Source: Paracoccaceae bacterium (lineage in GTDB: Bacteria; Pseudomonadota; Alphaproteobacteria; Rhodobacterales; Rhodobacteraceae). From it: a DNA stretch of 64,000 nucleotides. Below, one piece after another: positions 39,498-48,894 of this stretch. Positions within the stretch are counted from its first letter, which is position 1; each line of letters begins with the position of its first letter. Location of the stretch: contig WKFK01000015.1 in assembly GCA_014872815.1 (NCBI GenBank), positions 806,001-870,000 of the forward strand. The letters run 5' to 3'. The notes under the pieces were generated by a model. It saw only the letters and a list, made by a program, of their open reading frames with translations, was not told the origin of the DNA and did not search any database. The position numbers and the translations under genes were made by a program.

Positions 39498-40514
39498 ATG
39501 ATCCACAAGAATTGGGCAGAATTGATCAAGCCTACTCAGCTAGAAGTTAAGCCAGGCAACGACCCTGCGCGCCAAGCCACTGTTGTGGCAGAGCCGCTGG
39601 AGCGTGGCTTTGGTCTGACCCTGGGCAACGCGCTGCGCCGCGTTCTGATGAGCTCGCTGCAAGGCGCGGCCATCACCAGTGTTCAGATTGACAACGTATT
39701 GCACGAGTTCTCCAGCGTTGCTGGCGTGCGTGAAGACGTGACCGACATCATCCTGAACTTGAAGGGCGTGTCCCTGCGCATGGAAGTGGAAGGCCCTAAG
39801 CGTCTGTCCATCAATGCAAAAGGTCCGGGTGCCGTGACTGCTGGCGACATCAGCGACAGCGCGGGTATCGAAGTTCTGAACAAAGATCACGTGATCTGCC
39901 ACCTGGACGATGGCGCCGACCTCTATGTCGAGCTGACCGTCAACACCGGCAAAGGCTACGTATCTGCGGACAAGAATAAGCCAGAAGACGCACCTATTGG
40001 TCTGATCCCAATCGATGCGATCTACTCTCCGGTGAAGCGCGTGTCTTATGACGTGCAGCCAACCCGTGAAGGTCAGGTTCTGGACTATGACAAGCTGACC
40101 ATGAAAATCGACACCGATGGCTCCATCACGCCGGAAGACGCCGTGGCCTTTGCTGCGCGTATCCTGCAGGACCAGCTGTCGATCTTCGTGAACTTTGATG
40201 AGCCAGAATCTGCGGGCCGTCAGGAAGAGGACGATGGTCTCGAGTTCAACCCGCTTCTGCTGAAGAAAGTGGACGAACTGGAACTGTCCGTACGTTCTGC
40301 GAACTGCCTGAAGAACGACAACATCGTTTACATCGGCGATCTGATCCAGAAGACCGAAGCAGAGATGCTGCGCACGCCGAACTTCGGCCGCAAGTCTCTG
40401 AACGAGATCAAAGAAGTGCTGTCCGGCATGGGCCTGCACCTCGGCATGGACGTCGAGGACTGGCCACCAGACAACATCGAAGATCTGGCCAAGAAGTTCG
40501 AAGACAACTTCTAA
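39498..40514 (+). CDS. rpoA: RNA polymerase subunit alpha
   Basis: 338 aa, typical alphaproteobacterial length. N-terminal dimerisation domain: [21 protein letters not shown]-type motif at residues 35-55. Linker near residue 240; alpha-CTD with [19 protein letters not shown] and [18 protein letters not shown], which binds UP elements and activators. ATG 39498 with AGGGACGC upstream gives MIHKNWAEL; upstream in-frame codons are not family-like. Confidence 0.98.
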   Translation: MIHKNWAELIKPTQLEVKPGNDPARQATVVAEPLERGFGLTLGNALRRVLMSSLQGAAITSVQIDNVLHEFSSVAGVREDVTDIILNLKGVSLRMEVEGPKRLSINAKGPGAVTAGDISDSAGIEVLNKDHVICHLDDGADLYVELTVNTGKGYVSADKNKPEDAPIGLIPIDAIYSPVKRVSYDVQPTREGQVLDYDKLTMKIDTDGSITPEDAVAFAARILQDQLSIFVNFDEPESAGRQEEDDGLEFNPLLLKKVDELELSVRSANCLKNDNIVYIGDLIQKTEAEMLRTPNFGRKSLNEIKEVLSGMGLHLGMDVEDWPPDNIEDLAKKFEDNF

Positions 40515-40527
40515 GTCTTGAAAGATT

Positions 40528-40557
40528 TGAGCGGGTCGCGTAAGTGCCCCGCTCAAC
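40528..40557 (+). promoter_or_regulatory. Hairpin between rpoA and rplQ
   Basis: TTGAGCGGG and CCCGCTCAA pair as a 9-bp stem with a 12-base loop, and a second CCCGG..CCGGG stem follows at about 40563-40577. There is no T tract. It is another structured junction, in a 147-base gap. Confidence 0.55.
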
Positions 40558-40661
40558 CAATGCCCGGAGCTGCCGGGGACAAAATGGGCTTCCGCCCCAA
40601 GGTGAACCGGTGACACGCATCACTGGTCTGACAAAGCAAAACGCGAATTAGGAGAAATCAA

Positions 40662-41081
40662 ATGCGTCATGCTCGTGGCTATCGCCGCCTGAACCGTACT
40701 CACGAACACCGTAAAGCCCTGTTCGCCAACATGGCGGGTTCCTTGATCGAACACGAACAGATCAAAACCACCCTGCCAAAGGCAAAAGAACTGCGTCCGA
40801 TCGTTGAAAAACTGATCACGCTGGCAAAACGTGGTGACCTGCACGCACGTCGTCAGGCAGCAGCTCGTCTGAAAGAAGACCAGTATGTTGCAAAACTGTT
40901 TGACGTTCTTGGCCCACGTTACGCAGAGCGTAAAGGTGGTTACATCCGCATTATGAAAGCCGGCTTCCGCTATGGTGACATGGCGCCAATGGCGATCATC
41001 GAATTTGTGGATCGTGACGTTGATGCAAAAGGCGCGGCCGACAAGGCTCGCGTGGCAGCTGAAGAAGCCGCCGAAGAATAA
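40662..41081 (+). CDS. rplQ: 50S ribosomal protein L17
   Basis: 139 aa. [20 protein letters not shown] at the start and KPL-type helix DPH-like region [20 protein letters not shown] identify L17. The acidic alanine-rich tail (after residue 120) is a usual alphaproteobacterial extension. It is the last gene of the ribosomal cluster. Confidence 0.97.
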   Translation: MRHARGYRRLNRTHEHRKALFANMAGSLIEHEQIKTTLPKAKELRPIVEKLITLAKRGDLHARRQAAARLKEDQYVAKLFDVLGPRYAERKGGYIRIMKAGFRYGDMAPMAIIEFVDRDVDAKGAADKARVAAEEAAEE

Positions 41082-41109
41082 ATATCCATCTGGATCAACC
41101 AGATGCCTG

Positions 41110-41142
41110 GACCCCTGCTAGAATGGCGGGGGTCTTTTTCGT
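41110..41142 (+). terminator. Intrinsic terminator after rplQ
   Basis: GACCCC and GGGGTC form the base of a stem with a GC pair beyond a bulge, followed by TTTTTCGTTTT. Confidence 0.85.
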
Positions 41143-41228
41143 TTTAGAAGGTGGCCTGAGACATCCCGTCACGTTTTGGATCCAATAGACTGGTACTACC
41201 TGTGTCAGGAAGGACATAAGGTACTGTG

Positions 41229-41987
41229 ATGACGACCATCTCTGAACTTCCCGTTTTCTTTTGCCATGGTGTTCCCGGATGCCCGCAGGATGGATCGTTG
41301 CTGGATGCGCAGGGTCGCACGGAGGTTGCGCCCAATTTGTTTGATGTTTCGGGACAGGCGCCTTTGACGGCTTTGTTGGATATGTTTGACACCACGGTTG
41401 CGGATAGTGGTCAACACAGCTTTCACGTTGTCGGCTTTTCCATTGGGGCTATGGCTGCCCTTCGATTGGCAGCCGCACGACCAGAGCAGGTTGCCAAAGT
41501 GACGGTTGTGTCGCCGGCAGCGCCTTTGTCGTTGGGAGATTTTTTGCCGGGTATGGCAGGGGCACCTGTTTTTAAGTTGGCCATGAAGCGGCCCTCTGTT
41601 TTGCGCCTGATGACGGCGGCGCAGGGGCTCTTGGCGCGCAAAGCCCCGGGTGTTTTGATCAATCAGCTATTTGCCAAATGCGGCGCTCAAGAGCGGGCCT
41701 TGTTGAGGGACGCATCGTTTGTGGCGTGTCTAAAGGCGGGGATGCGCAAAAGCTTTGGTCAGCATCGAGATGGGTATCTGGCGTACTTGGCCGCCTATGT
41801 GCACGACTGGGGTGTAGAGTTGGTGCAAGTACAGGCACCGGTGGAGATTTGGCACGGCGACAAGGACACATGGGCGCCGCTGGCGATGGCAGAAGCGCTC
41901 AACGAAGTGCTGTCCGCGCCATGTGCTCTGAACGTTGTGCCGGAGGGTGAGCATTACTCGACCTTGCAGGCCGTGCGGTTGTCGTAG
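41229..41987 (+). CDS. Alpha/beta hydrolase family protein
   Basis: 252 aa. Nucleophile elbow GFSIG (GxSxG, about residue 70), oxyanion region FFCHGVPG near residue 13, acid residue in HGDKDTWAP (about residue 219) and histidine in EGEHYS (about residue 241). The fold and triad are complete; the substrate is unknown. It stands alone between rplQ and an FAD oxidoreductase, 54 bases before that gene, so co-transcription is possible. Confidence 0.85.
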   Translation: MTTISELPVFFCHGVPGCPQDGSLLDAQGRTEVAPNLFDVSGQAPLTALLDMFDTTVADSGQHSFHVVGFSIGAMAALRLAAARPEQVAKVTVVSPAAPLSLGDFLPGMAGAPVFKLAMKRPSVLRLMTAAQGLLARKAPGVLINQLFAKCGAQERALLRDASFVACLKAGMRKSFGQHRDGYLAYLAAYVHDWGVELVQVQAPVEIWHGDKDTWAPLAMAEALNEVLSAPCALNVVPEGEHYSTLQAVRLS

Positions 41988-42041
41988 ACTTTCCGCTGTA
42001 CGCGCGTTGGAGTTGGTAACAAAGCAAGTTGGGGGAGCAAA

Positions 42042-43211
42042 ATGGGTTTTGATGTGATTGTTGTGGGCGCGGGCCTGTGGGGCAGCGCCTGTGCGCGGCA
42101 TCTGAGCGCGATGGGGGCACGTGTGGCGTTGGTTGGGCCTGCGGAGCCACAAGACGCGGCGGCTCATAACGGCGTGTTTGCCAGCCACTATGATGAAGCG
42201 CGGATCACGCGTCGGTTGGACAATAGCCGCGATTGGGCTTTGTTCGCGGATGCCGCCATGCGTCGCTATGCGGAGATCGAGACGCTCGGCGGGCAAAAGT
42301 TCTTTCATAAGGTTGGCGCTTTGATGGCCGGCCCAGAGTCGGGTGTTGGCAGTAACTACATGCGCGACACGGCGGCCGTGGCTCAGGCGGAGAGTATTGC
42401 ACACGACGCCCTGCGCGGGGCGGCGTTGCAGGAACGGTTCCCGTTTTTTGATTTTCCGGACGGCATTCTGGGGCTTTTTGAGAAAGAAGGTGGCTGGATC
42501 AACCCACGTGCCCATGTGGCGGCAGAGATTGGCGCAGGTGTGGCCAACGGTGTGACGCTTGTGCAGGACGAGGTCGTTGAGGTTGAGGACATCGGGAATG
42601 GTGTGACTGTGCGGTGTGCTGGTGGAGAAACACTGCAAGCTGACAAGGTCGTTGTGGCCGGGGGCGCGTTTTCCAAGGCGCCAGGGCTATTGCCGGATCC
42701 GGTTCCGTTGCAGGTTTACGCGCGCACGATTGCGTTTGTGGAGATTGATGCCGCGGAAGCAGAGAGATTGAAGGATATGCCGTCGGTGGTTTATTTCTAC
42801 CCTGATGGAGCGGGCGATTGTTACGTTCTGCCGCCGGTTCTCTATCCGGATGGCAAAACTTATCTGAAAATCGGTGGAGACCCGACCGACGTGGAACTGA
42901 GCACAGTTTCCGAGATGAAAGAGTGGTTCCGTGGCGATGGCGATCCGAAGGCGGCAGACTACATGGTAGCGCAGTTGTTTAAATTGATGCCGAATTTGGC
43001 ATCGCAAGGCGTGAGCCACAACAGTTGTGTCACAAGTTTCACACCGCGCAGCACGCCGTTGATCTATGGGCAGAGCGAGCGGGTGTATGCTGTGACCGGT
43101 GGTAATGGGGCCGGCGCAAAATGCGCTGATGAGATTGGGCGCTTGGGAGCGTTGAAAGTGTTGGGCAAGCCTTTGCCGGAAAACCGGTATCAAACGGATT
43201 TTCTACTGTAG
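42042..43211 (+). CDS. FAD-dependent oxidoreductase (DAO / SoxA-MTOX-like)
   Basis: 389 aa. Rossmann FAD-binding motif VIVVGAGLWGSACARHL at residues 5-21, then an ASHYDEARITRRL segment as in N-methyl amino acid oxidases. The C-terminal YAVTGGNGAGAKCADEIGR is the second FAD loop. Members of the DAO superfamily oxidise amino acids or N-methylated amines; the substrate is not assignable. It has GGGGGAGC before ATG 42042. An alpha/beta hydrolase precedes and a protease follows. Confidence 0.88.
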   Translation: MGFDVIVVGAGLWGSACARHLSAMGARVALVGPAEPQDAAAHNGVFASHYDEARITRRLDNSRDWALFADAAMRRYAEIETLGGQKFFHKVGALMAGPESGVGSNYMRDTAAVAQAESIAHDALRGAALQERFPFFDFPDGILGLFEKEGGWINPRAHVAAEIGAGVANGVTLVQDEVVEVEDIGNGVTVRCAGGETLQADKVVVAGGAFSKAPGLLPDPVPLQVYARTIAFVEIDAAEAERLKDMPSVVYFYPDGAGDCYVLPPVLYPDGKTYLKIGGDPTDVELSTVSEMKEWFRGDGDPKAADYMVAQLFKLMPNLASQGVSHNSCVTSFTPRSTPLIYGQSERVYAVTGGNGAGAKCADEIGRLGALKVLGKPLPENRYQTDFLL

Positions 43212-43285
43212 GCAAAGGTTCAAGCGGCTTGCATTGGCACTGGTGGCTGCGCATATGCGATGCACTGAACACTTTTGGAGGCCGC

Positions 43286-44668
43286 ATGATCCGTGCTGTA
43301 TTGATTTCTCTGACGATGGGCCTGGCTGTACCGGCCGTGGCTGAAACGCAGGTTCCGCAATCGCAAGCCGAGATTTCGATGGGCTTCGCGCCACTGGTGA
43401 AAGAGGCCGCCCCGGCGGTGGTTAACATCTTTGCCAAGCAGGTTGTGCAAGTCCGCCAGAGCCCTTTCACTGGTGATCCGTTTTTTGACCAGTTTTTCCG
43501 AAGCTTTGGGACGCCTCAGCCGCGGGTGGAAAGTTCGCTTGGTTCTGGTGTTATTCTGTCTGAAGACGGGATCGTTGTGTCCAATTATCACGTTGTGGGC
43601 ATGTCCACAGATATTCGTGTGCAGTTGAATGACCGCTCTGAGTATACGGCCGAGGTCCTTCTTGCGGATGAAGAGAGCGATTTGGCCATATTGAAACTGA
43701 AGGATGCAGAAGGGCTGCCATTCTTGCAGTTCAGAGATAGTGACAACGTTGACGTCGGTGAACTGGTCATGGCCATCGGCAATCCATTTGGCGTGGGTCA
43801 GACCGTGACCAGTGGGATTGTCAGCGGGTTGGCGCGTTCTGGCGTGGCTACGGGCAATGCCCGGGGGTACTTCATTCAAACAGACGCTGCGATCAATCCG
43901 GGCAACTCTGGTGGCGCGTTGATTGACATTAACGGCGATTTGATTGGCATCAACACCTCAATTTTGACCCGTTCCGGCGGGTCCAATGGCATTGGTTTTG
44001 CCATTCCGGCCAAATTAGTTGCGCAGTTTGTGGAGCAGGCGCGCAAGGGGTTTGATGACTTCCAACGCCCCTGGGCGGGAATGTTTGGGCAACCGGTGGA
44101 TGCGGACATGGCAGAGGGTTTGGGATTAGACCGTGCTGGCGGCATTGTGGTGTCCTCAATGCATGCGGTCAGTCCGTTTTTGGCTGCGGGCGTCGAGGCG
44201 GGAGACGTCATAACGGCGCTGGACGGACAGCCAGTGAATACGCCTGCCGAAATGGTGTTTCGCATGTCTGTTGCCGGATTGGACAGTGAAGTCACTGTTG
44301 AGACGGTGCGTGACGGTGAAGTCATGGAGCGCACTGTGAAAATGCATGCTGCGCCGGACATGCCAAGTCGGGAGACCATCGAAACAGGACGGCGGTCCGC
44401 CATTCCGGGGCTGGTGATGTCAAACGTCAACCCTGCCGTCATGAACGAATTTGGCTTGCCGTTGAGCTTAGAGGGCGTGGTCGTGGAAAACCCGGGTGAG
44501 GTCGGCGCGCGCCTAGGCATTGGTCCGGGGGATGTTTTGCGTGTGATCGACGGCACAGAGATCCTCACCACAAAAGATGCGGAGAAGGCTTTGCGGGATG
44601 CGCGCAAGAGGCTTACGTTGGAGGTTCAGCGCGGCACCCAGCGGGTGGTGATGCGCTTTAGACTGTAA
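43286..44668 (+). CDS. Periplasmic DegP/DegQ-type serine protease
   Basis: 460 aa. Signal peptide IRAVLISLTMGLAVPAVA (cleaved before ETQ, about residue 20). Trypsin-like domain with His in VVSNYHVVG, Asp in ESDLAILKL and Ser in NPGNSGGAL. Two PDZ domains follow (about residues 280-360 and 380-460). HtrA proteases degrade or refold misfolded envelope proteins. The catalytic motif reads NYHVV rather than the commoner NHHVV. ATG 43286 with TTGGAGG upstream starts the signal peptide. rarA follows after 17 bases, possibly in the same transcript. Confidence 0.93.
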   Translation: MIRAVLISLTMGLAVPAVAETQVPQSQAEISMGFAPLVKEAAPAVVNIFAKQVVQVRQSPFTGDPFFDQFFRSFGTPQPRVESSLGSGVILSEDGIVVSNYHVVGMSTDIRVQLNDRSEYTAEVLLADEESDLAILKLKDAEGLPFLQFRDSDNVDVGELVMAIGNPFGVGQTVTSGIVSGLARSGVATGNARGYFIQTDAAINPGNSGGALIDINGDLIGINTSILTRSGGSNGIGFAIPAKLVAQFVEQARKGFDDFQRPWAGMFGQPVDADMAEGLGLDRAGGIVVSSMHAVSPFLAAGVEAGDVITALDGQPVNTPAEMVFRMSVAGLDSEVTVETVRDGEVMERTVKMHAAPDMPSRETIETGRRSAIPGLVMSNVNPAVMNEFGLPLSLEGVVVENPGEVGARLGIGPGDVLRVIDGTEILTTKDAEKALRDARKRLTLEVQRGTQRVVMRFRL

Positions 44669-44685
44669 GGACTTCTGGGCGCACG

Positions 44686-46011
44686 ATGGCCGATCTCTTT
44701 GATACCACTCCAGCGGATATTCCTGTGGCGGAACCGCAGGGCGAAGCGCCGCGCCCTCTGGCGGATCGGCTACGACCAAAATCTTTGTCCGAGGTGATTG
44801 GACAGGAGCAGGTGTTGGGCGCGGAGGCACCGTTGGGTGTGATGCTCTCCTCGGGGTCTTTGTCTTCGTTGATCTTCTGGGGGCCGCCCGGTGTGGGCAA
44901 GACCACGATTGCTCGGCTGTTGGCGGATGAAACCGAGCTGCATTTTGTACAGATCAGCGCGATTTTTACCGGTGTTCCGGAACTGAGAAAGGTGTTTGAA
45001 GCCGCCAAAGTGCGGCGCGCCAATGGCAAAGGCACGTTGTTGTTTGTGGACGAGATCCACCGCTTCAACAAAGCGCAACAGGATGGGTTTTTGCCGTACA
45101 TGGAAGACGGCACGATCCTTCTGGTGGGCGCGACCACAGAGAACCCGTCGTTTGAGCTGAATGCTGCGGTGCTGTCGCGCTCGCAGGTCTTGGTGTTGGA
45201 GCGGTTGGCGCTTAGCGATCTGGAGCGCTTGGCGCAGCGGGCTGAGAAAGAGCTGGAAAAGCCCTTGCCGCTGGATGGGCCGGCGCGAGAAGCGCTGCTT
45301 GAAATGGCGGATGGTGATGGACGGGCGTTGCTCAATTTGATCGAGCAGGTCATGGCCTGGAAAGTGGATGGCAAGCTCGACACCGATGCGCTCTCCACAC
45401 GTCTGATGCGGCGGGCGGCGAAATACGACAAGTCCGGTGATGAGCATTACAACCTGATTTCGGCACTGCACAAATCGGTGCGCGGGTCTGATCCGGAGGC
45501 GGCGCTCTATTGGTATGCCCGGATGCTGGAAGGTGGCGAAGACCCGCGGTTTCTAGCGCGGCGGCTGACGCGGATGGCCTGTGAGGACATTGCTTTGGCC
45601 GATCCGCAGGCGCAGAGCGTGTGCCTCAGTGCTTGGGAAACTTATGAGCGGTTGGGCAGTCCCGAAGGCGAATTGGCACTAGCGCAGGCGGTGATCTATC
45701 TGGCGCTTGCGCCAAAAACCAACGCGGGCTATGCGGCCTATAAGGCGGCGCGGGCTTTGGCGAAGAAAACTGGGTCTGAGCCACCGCCCAAACATATCCT
45801 GAATGCGCCCACCTCGTTGATGGCAGATCAAGGATATGGAGATGGCTATCAGTATGACCACGACGCAGAAGATGGGTTTTCCGGACAGAACTACTTCCCG
45901 GAAGGCATCAAACGGCCGGTGATCTACACGCCGGTGGAGCGCGGATATGAACGCGAGTTGAAGCGGCGCATGGAGTATTTTGCCAAGCTGCGCACCAAAC
46001 GGAACGGGTAG
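44686..46011 (+). CDS. rarA: Replication-associated recombination protein A
   Basis: 441 aa AAA+ ATPase of the RarA/MgsA/WRNIP1 family that acts at stalled replication forks. Walker A GPPGVGKTT (about residue 65), Walker B LLFVDEIHRFNKAQQD, sensor GATTENPSFELN, then the tetramerisation domain with ALYWYARMLEGGEDPRFLAR. The tail QNYFPEG is the conserved C-terminus. It follows the DegP/Q-like gene closely; this protease-rarA-crcB-rluC order occurs in related bacteria. Confidence 0.95.
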   Translation: MADLFDTTPADIPVAEPQGEAPRPLADRLRPKSLSEVIGQEQVLGAEAPLGVMLSSGSLSSLIFWGPPGVGKTTIARLLADETELHFVQISAIFTGVPELRKVFEAAKVRRANGKGTLLFVDEIHRFNKAQQDGFLPYMEDGTILLVGATTENPSFELNAAVLSRSQVLVLERLALSDLERLAQRAEKELEKPLPLDGPAREALLEMADGDGRALLNLIEQVMAWKVDGKLDTDALSTRLMRRAAKYDKSGDEHYNLISALHKSVRGSDPEAALYWYARMLEGGEDPRFLARRLTRMACEDIALADPQAQSVCLSAWETYERLGSPEGELALAQAVIYLALAPKTNAGYAAYKAARALAKKTGSEPPPKHILNAPTSLMADQGYGDGYQYDHDAEDGFSGQNYFPEGIKRPVIYTPVERGYERELKRRMEYFAKLRTKRNG

Positions 46012-46113
46012 GGGGCCAGCCCGCGTCGCCATATTGACGACTCCCCCGAGGTATTTGGGGAAGAAGAAAGCGGTTTTCTTGACATTGCGGGGCAAAGCGC
46101 AGAGAGACGCGTG

Positions 46114-46503
46114 ATGGTTTTAAACGTGGCATATGTGGCTTTGGGCGGCGCGGTGGGCGCGGCGTTGCGCTATCTACTGGGCATCGGTGTGGTGCGGCTG
46201 GTGGGGCAGGGCTTCTGGAATGGCTTCCCGCTGGCGATCATCACCGTGAATGTGATTGGCTCGTTTCTGATGGGAGCCTTTGTGGTGTTGGCAGCGCAGC
46301 GCGGCCTGACACATCTGTCGCCTTTGGTGATGACCGGGCTGCTTGGCGGCTTCACAACGTTTTCGGCGTTTTCACTGGAAACTGTGACGCTGATGGAGCG
46401 CGGGGCCTATGGTGCGGCGGCGTTTTATGTGGCTGTTTCGGTGATCGGCGCGGTGGGCGCGCTGATGCTGGGCATGGCCGTGACAAGAGGATTGCTGGCA
46501 TGA
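46114..46503 (+). CDS. crcB: Fluoride exporter FluC/CrcB
   Basis: 129 aa with four membrane helices. Motifs: GGAVGAALRYLLG in TM1, VNVIGSFLMG in TM2 and TGLLGGFTTFSAFSLET in TM3, the pore-lining GxTTFSTF signature of dual-topology fluoride channels. ATG 46114 is used; GTG 46111 adds one residue. The stop overlaps the next start by ATGA. No fluoride riboswitch is seen upstream. Confidence 0.95.
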   Translation: MVLNVAYVALGGAVGAALRYLLGIGVVRLVGQGFWNGFPLAIITVNVIGSFLMGAFVVLAAQRGLTHLSPLVMTGLLGGFTTFSAFSLETVTLMERGAYGAAAFYVAVSVIGAVGALMLGMAVTRGLLA

Positions 46504-47555
46504 GCCGGGTACAGACAGTGACCGTTGCAGACGGTGAAGGCGATCAGCGGCTGGACCGGTGGTTCAAGCGCAAGTTTCCCCATGTGGGGCAAGGGCAGAT
46601 CGAGAAGATGTGCCGCAAGGGCGAAATCCGTGTGGATGGTGGCCGGGTGAAGGCCAACACCCGTGTGGAAGAGGGGCAGAGCATTCGCGTGCCGCCCCTG
46701 CCGTTGCCGCATGAGGTGGCGCAGCGTGAAAAGACGCGCGCTGTGACCAAAGTCAGCAAAGCCGACGCCAAAATGATGCTGGACAGCGTGATCTACAAAG
46801 ATGATGAGATCATTGCGATCAACAAGCCTGCGGGGTTGCCAACGCAGGGTGGCAGCAAGCAGACGCGACATGTGGATGGGTTATCGGTGGCGTTGCAGTT
46901 TGACATGAAAGAGAAGCCACGTCTGGTGCATCGGTTGGACAAAGACACCTCTGGGGTGTTGCTTCTGGCGCGCACCCGGGCGGCAGCAAAGGCGCTGACC
47001 GAGGCGATGCGGCACAAGCAAACGCGCAAGATCTATTGGGCTGTGGTGGCTGGTGTACCGACTCCGTATCTGGGCGAGATCAAATACGGCTTGGTCAAAG
47101 CGGGCGGCCATGGGGCGCGGGGCGAAGGCGAGAAGATGATTGCGGTGCATCCGCGGGAAGTCGACAGCACGCCGGGGGCAAAGCGCGCGATCACGCAATA
47201 CGCGACTCTCTATCGTGTGGCCGGACGGGCCTCTTGGGTGGCGATGGAGCCGATCACAGGGCGGACACACCAGCTGCGGGCGCATATGGCAGAGATCGGG
47301 CATCCGATCATTGGCGACGGCAAGTATGGTGGTTCCGGTCAGGAAAATCTCGGTGATGGCTGGGGCGCTAAGCTGGGTGGGATGATTTCCAACAAGCTGC
47401 ATCTGCATGCGCGGTCGATGACCTTTATGCATCCGACCAAAGGCAAGGTTGTGACTGTGACCGCCGACTTGCCGGAGCATATGGCGCACACCTGGGAGAC
47501 CTTTGGTTGGTCCGAGGACCTGGCGGCGGACGATCCGTTTGAGAGCCTGCGCTAG
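46500..47555 (+). CDS. RluC-type 23S rRNA pseudouridine synthase
   Basis: 351 aa. N-terminal S4 domain (QIEKMCRKGEIRVDGGRVK, about residues 34-52) and a catalytic domain with HRLDKDTSGVLLLARTR (about residue 143), which has the catalytic aspartate. RluC/RluD enzymes convert U to pseudouridine in 23S rRNA; RluC is favoured by its position after crcB and the motif GGSKQTRHVDG. It starts inside crcB (ATGA overlap). Confidence 0.92.
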   Translation: MSRVQTVTVADGEGDQRLDRWFKRKFPHVGQGQIEKMCRKGEIRVDGGRVKANTRVEEGQSIRVPPLPLPHEVAQREKTRAVTKVSKADAKMMLDSVIYKDDEIIAINKPAGLPTQGGSKQTRHVDGLSVALQFDMKEKPRLVHRLDKDTSGVLLLARTRAAAKALTEAMRHKQTRKIYWAVVAGVPTPYLGEIKYGLVKAGGHGARGEGEKMIAVHPREVDSTPGAKRAITQYATLYRVAGRASWVAMEPITGRTHQLRAHMAEIGHPIIGDGKYGGSGQENLGDGWGAKLGGMISNKLHLHARSMTFMHPTKGKVVTVTADLPEHMAHTWETFGWSEDLAADDPFESLR

Positions 47556-47592
47556 GGTCTTGTCATCTCCCAATAGATTTGGCGCGTAAGTG

Positions 47593-47630
47593 AAGTCGTG
47601 GCATGCTGAGGCATTCCGCGACTTTTTTAC
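47593..47630 (+). terminator. Intrinsic terminator after the RluC-type gene
   Basis: AAGTCGTGG pairs with CCGCGACTT (one wobble) and is followed by TTTTT. Confidence 0.8.
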
Positions 47631-47660
47631 TTTTGCACGTCATTTTGAGAGGAGAAGCCC

Positions 47661-48164
47661 ATGCCGGCTGTGTCGTTTTCCCATATTGGCATCACCGTGC
47701 CTGATCTGGATCGCGCAGTAGAGTTCTATACCAAAGCATTTGATCTCTACCTGTTGATGCCGCCTGCGGAGGTTTTGCAGGACAATAGTGCAATTGGCGA
47801 GATGTGTGACGACGTGTTTGGCGCCGGCTGGGGGCGGTTTCGGATTGCGCATCTGTCCACCGGCGATGGGGTGGGAATCGAGCTGTTTGAGTTCCCCAAG
47901 ACCGACGACAGCAAGCCGCCGTTTGATTATTGGAAACCGGGGATTTTCCACTTTTGCTTACAGGACAGTGATCTGGAGGAGCGGGTAAAACGCATTGAAG
48001 CGTTGGGTGGGAAACGACGGATGCAGCAGGTGCGGTATTACTATCCGGACCAGAAACCCTACCGCATGGTTTATTGTGAAGATCCGTTTGGGAACTTGGT
48101 AGAGCTATACAGTCATTCTTACGAACTGACCTATTCCTCAGGTGCCTATGCCGACGACGCTTGA
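47661..48164 (+). CDS. VOC family (glyoxalase/bleomycin-resistance-like) protein
   Basis: 167 aa. The beta-alpha-beta-beta-beta repeats of a vicinal oxygen chelate protein are seen: FSHIGITVPDLDRAVEFYTK at the start and a second half at GIFHFCLQDSDLEERVKR. Candidate metal ligands are His8, the Glu of GIELFEF, His of FHFC and Glu of NLVELYS. It is not a canonical GloA; the reaction is unknown. It stands alone between terminators and the HAD gene. Confidence 0.82.
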   Translation: MPAVSFSHIGITVPDLDRAVEFYTKAFDLYLLMPPAEVLQDNSAIGEMCDDVFGAGWGRFRIAHLSTGDGVGIELFEFPKTDDSKPPFDYWKPGIFHFCLQDSDLEERVKRIEALGGKRRMQQVRYYYPDQKPYRMVYCEDPFGNLVELYSHSYELTYSSGAYADDA

Positions 48165-48216
48165 CCTCTGAACGCGCGCGTGGTGAAGCAATCGCCAAAG
48201 AATGCGCGGAGGGCTT

Positions 48217-48894
48217 ATGCGGCTCAAACTGGTGATTTTTGATGTGGATGGCACTCTGGTGGACAGCCAAGGGCTGATCGTTGAGGCGATGAATCTTGCC
48301 TTTGAAGGTCAAGGGCTGGCACCGCCAAGCCGCGAAGAGACGCTGTCGATTGTGGGCCTGTCGCTGGATGTGGCGATGTTCAAGCTGCTGCCTGAGGCGG
48401 ATGCCGCGCTGCGGGCGCGTTTGGTAGACGGCTACAAGCAGGGGTACATGCAGCGGCGCGCTGAGACAGGCGTTGCGCAGTCATCGCCATTCTTTTCCGG
48501 AGCACGCGATGTTTTGGATCGGTTGCAGGCGCAGAGCGACGTGCTGCTGGGGGTGGCCACGGGCAAGTCGCGGCGCGGGCTCGACAAGTTGATTGATGGT
48601 CATGGCCTGCAGGGCATGTTCGTGACCACGCAGGTGGCTGATGACCATCCGTCCAAGCCACACCCGTCGATGATCGCAACAGCGCTGGCAGAGACCGGAG
48701 TGGATGCGCGCGACGCGGTGATGATTGGCGACACAAGTTACGACATGGAGATGGCCGCCGCCGCCGGAGTGGCTGGCATTGGCGTGGGTTGGGGCTATCA
48801 CGCGCGCGACGCGCTGGGCGCTGCCCGTCATGTTGTTGAGGATTTTGCGGCGTTGGAAAGCGCGCTGACACAGATTTGGGAGGTTCAGCCATGA
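48217..48894 (+). CDS. HAD-superfamily hydrolase, phosphoglycolate-phosphatase-like
   Basis: 225 aa. Motif I FDVDGTLVDSQ (residues 8-18), motif II at TGKSRRG, motif III in KPHPSMI and motif IV GDTSYDMEMAAAAG. The helical cap after motif I classifies it as subfamily IA. Small phosphate esters are the likely substrates. ATG 48217 follows GGAGGG. The stop overlaps the ATP12 start by ATGA. Confidence 0.9.
   Translation: MRLKLVIFDVDGTLVDSQGLIVEAMNLAFEGQGLAPPSREETLSIVGLSLDVAMFKLLPEADAALRARLVDGYKQGYMQRRAETGVAQSSPFFSGARDVLDRLQAQSDVLLGVATGKSRRGLDKLIDGHGLQGMFVTTQVADDHPSKPHPSMIATALAETGVDARDAVMIGDTSYDMEMAAAAGVAGIGVGWGYHARDALGAARHVVEDFAALESALTQIWEVQP

Noticed and set aside
46012-46113. Possible fluoride riboswitch upstream of crcB
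   Set aside because: The conserved fluoride aptamer core and pseudoknot strands are not present in this 100-base stretch.
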